The notes beneath the pieces were generated by a model that saw only the letters and a list, made by a program, of their open reading frames with translations, had not been told where the DNA came from and searched no databases. The position numbers and the translations under genes were made by a program. DNA of 64,000 bases from Gordionus sp. m RMFG-2023 (Eukaryota > Nematomorpha > Gordioida > Chordodea > Parachordodidae), in NCBI RefSeq assembly GCF_954871325.1, contig NC_088776.1, positions 53,028,569 to 53,092,568 on the forward strand. The letters are read 5' to 3'. Positions 59,447 to 64,000 of this stretch are shown here, in pieces (position 1 is the first letter of the stretch; each line of letters starts with the position of its first letter).

Positions 59447-62400
59447 GTAAGTCCTGAAAACTATCGCGTTTTGCAGTATTTAATAAATTTTTTCTTTCAA
59501 CATTCAACAATATACTTAAATATCTTAAAGTTAGTGAGTTGTTATCTGATTTATAATAAATAATCGAAACTATTTATTGCTATTACATCATAATTAAATA
59601 ATCATTACATCAAAATCATAAAATAATATTATTAGTAAAATTTATGGATTTCAATGCAATCCCTGGGTGGGTGGCTAACTAAGCCATTCAATAAAAAAAA
59701 CATTTTATTTTATATATTATATCTTATTGGTTTTAAATAATTGATTTATAGCTTAAAAAAACACTTATTTTGATAAAAACCATATAAATTATGCTACTAA
59801 CCTAACTTATATTTAAAAAATATATATTAAAGTTTGAAAAAAAAAAAATTGTTCTTGCGATCTTTTAACTCTCTATTTTATAAAATTTGTAAATTAAAAA
59901 GGAGGAGATAGTAATGATCTGGTTCAGTAAGATTTATAGAGTGAGCTAATGGCGAGTGCGCTTCTCCTATAATTACTTTGAGAACTCTCAAAATATCCTC
60001 TAAGAAAAAGGATGAAGACTTTTAATATTGTCTTGAATTCTTACATTTCATTCGTTAATCAATTTTGAAAATATATTTTAAAATAATATTTAAATTAACA
60101 AGAGAAATTTTTTTTTTTAGTTCAAATTTATTTCGCATTTGTTTTAAATAGATTATGGTAATTCTACAAACTTTGTAGGAAACTGACAGAATCAAATATT
60201 TTTCTAAGAATGAGAACCGAAGCTCTCACTCTATTTTAGTCACTGCATTGGATGCATGATAGTTAATTATCTTATAATTGATACAAAATTGTTGTTTTAT
60301 TAAAACACTGAACTTAATTAAATATAGAATTATATTGTTATATAACTATTTTTTTAAAATATTTTAACAGTCATTTCACTAAAATTTTCTTTTCTTTTTG
60401 TAAAAATAGATTATATTTAATATTTTTTATTCGATTTTTCTCAAAATTTGATTATTTTTACATATTATAATTGACAAGCGCAAGTGCTTAATATTAATAT
60501 ATAGATATAGATCATACAAATAAGGATTTATATTTATTACAGTATTATTATATTATTATAGTATAATAGATTTTATCAAAATAATTAGCAGCTTCCCAAA
60601 CACTTGTGTAAATTCACCTATTTCCAAATTTAATATATTTAAAAAAAAAAAATCGAAAACACAGATTATGGATATAGTATAATTATATTTATTAATATTT
60701 TTTTGTTATTTGGATAGATATTAATTTTTTTTACATCCAATAAAATATCAAACATATTTATGTGGTTGAAATACTCGAATTTTAATAGTTTTTAAACTTT
60801 TAAATTAGATTAACGATCAAATCAAAGTGATAACTTACTTTACTTCCAAATAATCATTTATAATTTAAAAATTAATCGATAAGCCAAGGGTATAGAGCGA
60901 ATTGATTTTCACCCTCTAATGTAAATATATATACCAAATCTCAGGGTTAATTTTTTTTTCTTTACCAAAGTATAACTATATTAATAAATTTCATAATATA
61001 GATTTATAAAGATATAATGATTGAAATTTAAATTAGTAAAAGGTAACTTTTTAGATTTTTTCATGAATAAAAAGTGTGATTAAATATTAGACTGAACCCT
61101 ATATCCAGCACGAAATATGAATTTATATAAAAAATATATAAGTAAAACTATCCTTAAACTAATATTATAAGGGTCTTTTTTGAGGTTAAAATCAACCTTT
61201 ATTTTTTCGCCTATTTAATTTTTTTTATAATTTTAATTTTAAATGATATAATTTGTAAATGCAAACATTATCAAATTTTTAGTTATCACAACAGTCTCCA
61301 TGCTATTTGTATGGCGCTTGTTTCATCCAAAATATTTTTTCAGAAAAAATTGTATTGTGGAAATAAGTCCTCTTATAGAACTAAGTATATTAGGAACAGA
61401 ATTAAAAAATAATTTACTTTCGATTTTATTAACTATCGACTTAGCCATACAAATTCCTCTAGATCTGTAATTCTTAATGAAATAGACTCATTTTATGAAT
61501 TAAATGAAGTAAAAATAAAATAACTTATTTGGTCCCTTTTTTTAATAATAAATACAAATAAAATTTTTTTTTAGATAAACATTCCCATAATTCTGGATAC
61601 GTTTGTCAGATAATAGTTGGTCCAACAAAGATATGAGTGTCTAAATATAAAATTAATTTTTTAAAAATATTATTATAATACTTTCTGAAAAATTGTCAGA
61701 TTAAAAAAATATGATTTAAACTTTCCTAAAATTTATTATATTGGGATTTTTATTTGCTTTATAAATTTAAACAATAAAATTTGCAATTATATTTTTTTTC
61801 TCTTGTAAACATTAAAATGTTAACTATTTAAAAATTTCTCTACTTAATTATCTATGAAACTTAAACGTCCACTTTTATACAATAATAGTTTAATAAATGT
61901 ATTAGGCTGACGTTCTGCTGTACCAAACAAGCCCCGACCTTTCCTAATCGCATTAAAATTAATCTTAAGCATATTTGACATACCTCCCAAATATATTTAA
62001 TTAAAGGACTGTCAATGGTAAAATACTTAACAAATAATAAGCATGCCCTAACTCTAATTAAAGATTGGTAAGCCTATATAGAATTTCCCGGTTTTTGATT
62101 GCCATAGATTTTTTTTTTAAATTCAGTGAAATTTCTGCCAATCTCTTTCCTTTTTAGATGTGCTAAAAATTTATTTTTTAGATGTAAGTTCAAAATAACG
62201 TTTTGTTTTGATGTTTCGCACTGAGCACGAGCCATTCCGGAACATGCTACTGAAAAAAAAATGATTTTTCACAATCACTAGCCTTTACACTATTTACAAT
62301 AAGTATTGAATTTCAAACTTTCGATTTATCATTTAAAAAATATATGAAAATATATAAATTTCACACGCCCTTATTTTCATATTTTATGTAATATTATCCA

Positions 62401-63205
62401 ATTCCCTTTCTTAATTTTCAAGTATAATCCTAATAATATTATATTAATTAATTTTAATTATATAATCACAATAATATTTTTAGGAAAAAAAAAATTATTT
62501 TTGGATATTATTTTCTACCCCCAATATAGGTATATTTGGAAGCATCTACTACTTCGATTAACTTTAAGGTGAGAAAACTAACTTTATTCAGGTAATATAA
62601 TATAACCAATCTTTTTGTTTTATTTCAATTTTTGTTTGCATTATTTTAAATTATTATTATATATAATAATAATAATTATTTTTTTTTTTAAACAATTTGA
62701 TTTTAGAAATGTAAATATTTAAATTAAATTTATAATATTAATTTAATATTATATAAGAAATAATTTTTTAGGGTTTTTCAATCAATATAAAATACAATTT
62801 TTAAGGATAAAAAAAAAGAAGGAAAAGAGAGATAAGGAGAATAAAAAAAATAAGATAATTATTGTAATGCATAATGAAAAAGGACTTAAAAGTTTATTTT
62901 ATTATATCTTTGTTTTGTCTTTTGTAAACGAAGAATAACTTAAAACAAAAAGAACAGTTATGTAAATATTGTATAACATTCATAAAAAATATTATATCAA
63001 GCATATATGACATAATAAAAACAATTTTTTTTTGTATATTTTCATCCATTCTTTTAAATTGACACGTGCATACCTTTTTTTTTTGTGATCAATATGCGAC
63101 ATTTAAAATTATATAATTAATTAGTTATTAATATAAGTCCGTCTTATTTTCAAGTTTTTATTAGAATATGAAGTTATACAAACTTACAATTTATGGGGCT
63201 TTGAA
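59447..63205. other. Long A+T-rich stretch with no supported feature
   Basis: I read both strands and found no conserved motif, RNA gene or repeat with defined ends. A short frame near 61,280 (YHNSLHA) was considered and rejected. Confidence 0.4.
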
Positions 63206-63403
63206 TAATGTTGTTAAACGGCTCGATTCAGAAAGTTTCTAAAAATGGCTAACTCAAGATTTTATCCAAATGTATATTAAGCGTGGAGATTTTGCGCATA
63301 GAACATTTATTGGCAAAATTTTGATTCTTAGGTTATAATATTTTGGCTATACTCTTGATCTAGCTGATTTTAAAAATCTGCCAAATCCCATTTAACAACA
63401 CTA
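63206..63403. mobile_element. MITE of the TAGTGTTGTTAA family
   Basis: 198 bp, from TAATGTTGTTAAACGGCTC to CCCATTTAACAACACTA. Flanks GCTTTGAA and GCTTTTGG match at 6 of 8 positions. The interior carries GGCTAACTCAAGATTTTATC and GGCAAAATTTTGATTCTTAG, as in its relatives. Confidence 0.8.
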
Positions 63404-64000
63404 GCTTTTGGACTGTGTTCTTTTTCTATTAGGAGAAAATGCAAACTCAGTTCGCCTTATATGCAGTGTATTTCAATTCAGACAGTTTGTATTGGTATAT
63501 TCTTTTTCTTGCATTTGTATTTTTTTTGCAACACAATATAATACATTATATATAATATAGTATATATTTTTTTTATAAACATAGGTGTGTTAAAAATAAA
63601 TATCTTGATTTTAATAAAATAAAAACCTCATTAAAAATTATATACGGTTTTGCATTTTAATATACTTTTTTTTTTTCGGGAAAAAACATAAAAAGAAATA
63701 TTAAATTATCATAAATTGATGAAAAAAAAAATTAAATTGATTTATAAAAAAAAATAAATATATTTGTAATATTGCAGAAATTTAAAAATAATTGATATTA
63801 TATAATAAAATAATGATATTGTATGATAAATTTAGTAAATGATTAATTTTTTCAATATTAAATGTATAAAACAGCCTATTTATAGAAGAGAAAAAAGGAG
63901 GTCATTACATCTAAATTTAATTTTAGTAATTCGAGTCTTAATTTACAGCCTATCGCTGACAAAATAAGCTTAACGCTATAGCAACTTGTGTTTAAAAAGC
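63404..64000. other. A+T-rich end of the window
   Basis: Nothing recognisable is present. Confidence 0.4.

Noticed and set aside
61279-61412. Frame with YHNSLHA after a TTTTAG acceptor-like site, recalling cyclic-nucleotide phosphodiesterases
   Set aside because: The following residues (ICMALVSS) do not match the family's metal-site continuation, and no other phosphodiesterase motif lies nearby. Probably chance.

Overview
This window is very A+T-rich eukaryotic DNA (by eye about three quarters or more A+T; not counted). Most of it is transposon debris, but it holds three host genes, each rebuilt here exon by exon from conserved protein motifs and splice sites. They are a TFIIS (TCEA-type) transcription elongation factor (minus strand, 5,785-7,050, 8 exons, 311 aa), an N-acyl-phosphatidylethanolamine phospholipase D, NAPEPLD (minus strand, 11,057-28,244, 7 exons, 387 aa), and an MFSD5-type transporter (plus strand, 38,264-54,996, 12 exons, 468 aa). 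Each joins in frame from start to stop at close to the usual family length. The TFIIS N-domain and the NAPEPLD sequence look animal-like, so an invertebrate is the best guess. An early-diverging fungus is not excluded and no species is proposed.

Introns fall into two classes. Many are only 37-52 nt long. Others run to kilobases because transposons sit in them: NAPEPLD intron 6 is about 14.4 kb and MFSD5 intron 3 about 5.1 kb. One TFIIS intron (71 nt) is of the rare AT-AC, U12-dependent type, with near-consensus 5' and branch sites, which implies a minor spliceosome.

Layout: 0.1-5.2 kb holds a 14-bp satellite, a head-to-head pair of hAT-type MITEs and a Ty3/gypsy fossil. TFIIS lies at 5.8-7.05 kb. 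A hAT remnant and two MITEs lie at 7.4-9.8 kb. NAPEPLD spans 11.06-28.24 kb; its large intron holds a gypsy fossil with inverted reverse-transcriptase pieces, unassigned coding-like exons, a foldback MITE and a 7-kb inverted duplication of a TTF/DUF4371 hAT transposon, itself split by a second hAT with a perfect 8-bp target duplication. From 28.9 to 37.7 kb, between the divergent NAPEPLD and MFSD5 genes, two 1.45-1.6 kb inverted arms enclose a hAT transposase gene. MFSD5 spans 38.3-55.0 kb, with MITEs, a diverged tandem array and a hAT remnant in its introns. From 55 to 64 kb I see no gene I can name, only two MITEs and one weak candidate exon.

The three host genes have unrelated roles (RNA polymerase II elongation, N-acylethanolamine lipid signalling, molybdate-type transport) and show no sign of acting together. 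The strongest unusual signals are the AT-AC intron, the fourfold 66-nt exon array inside a transposase gene, and the repeated occurrence of large inverted duplications.
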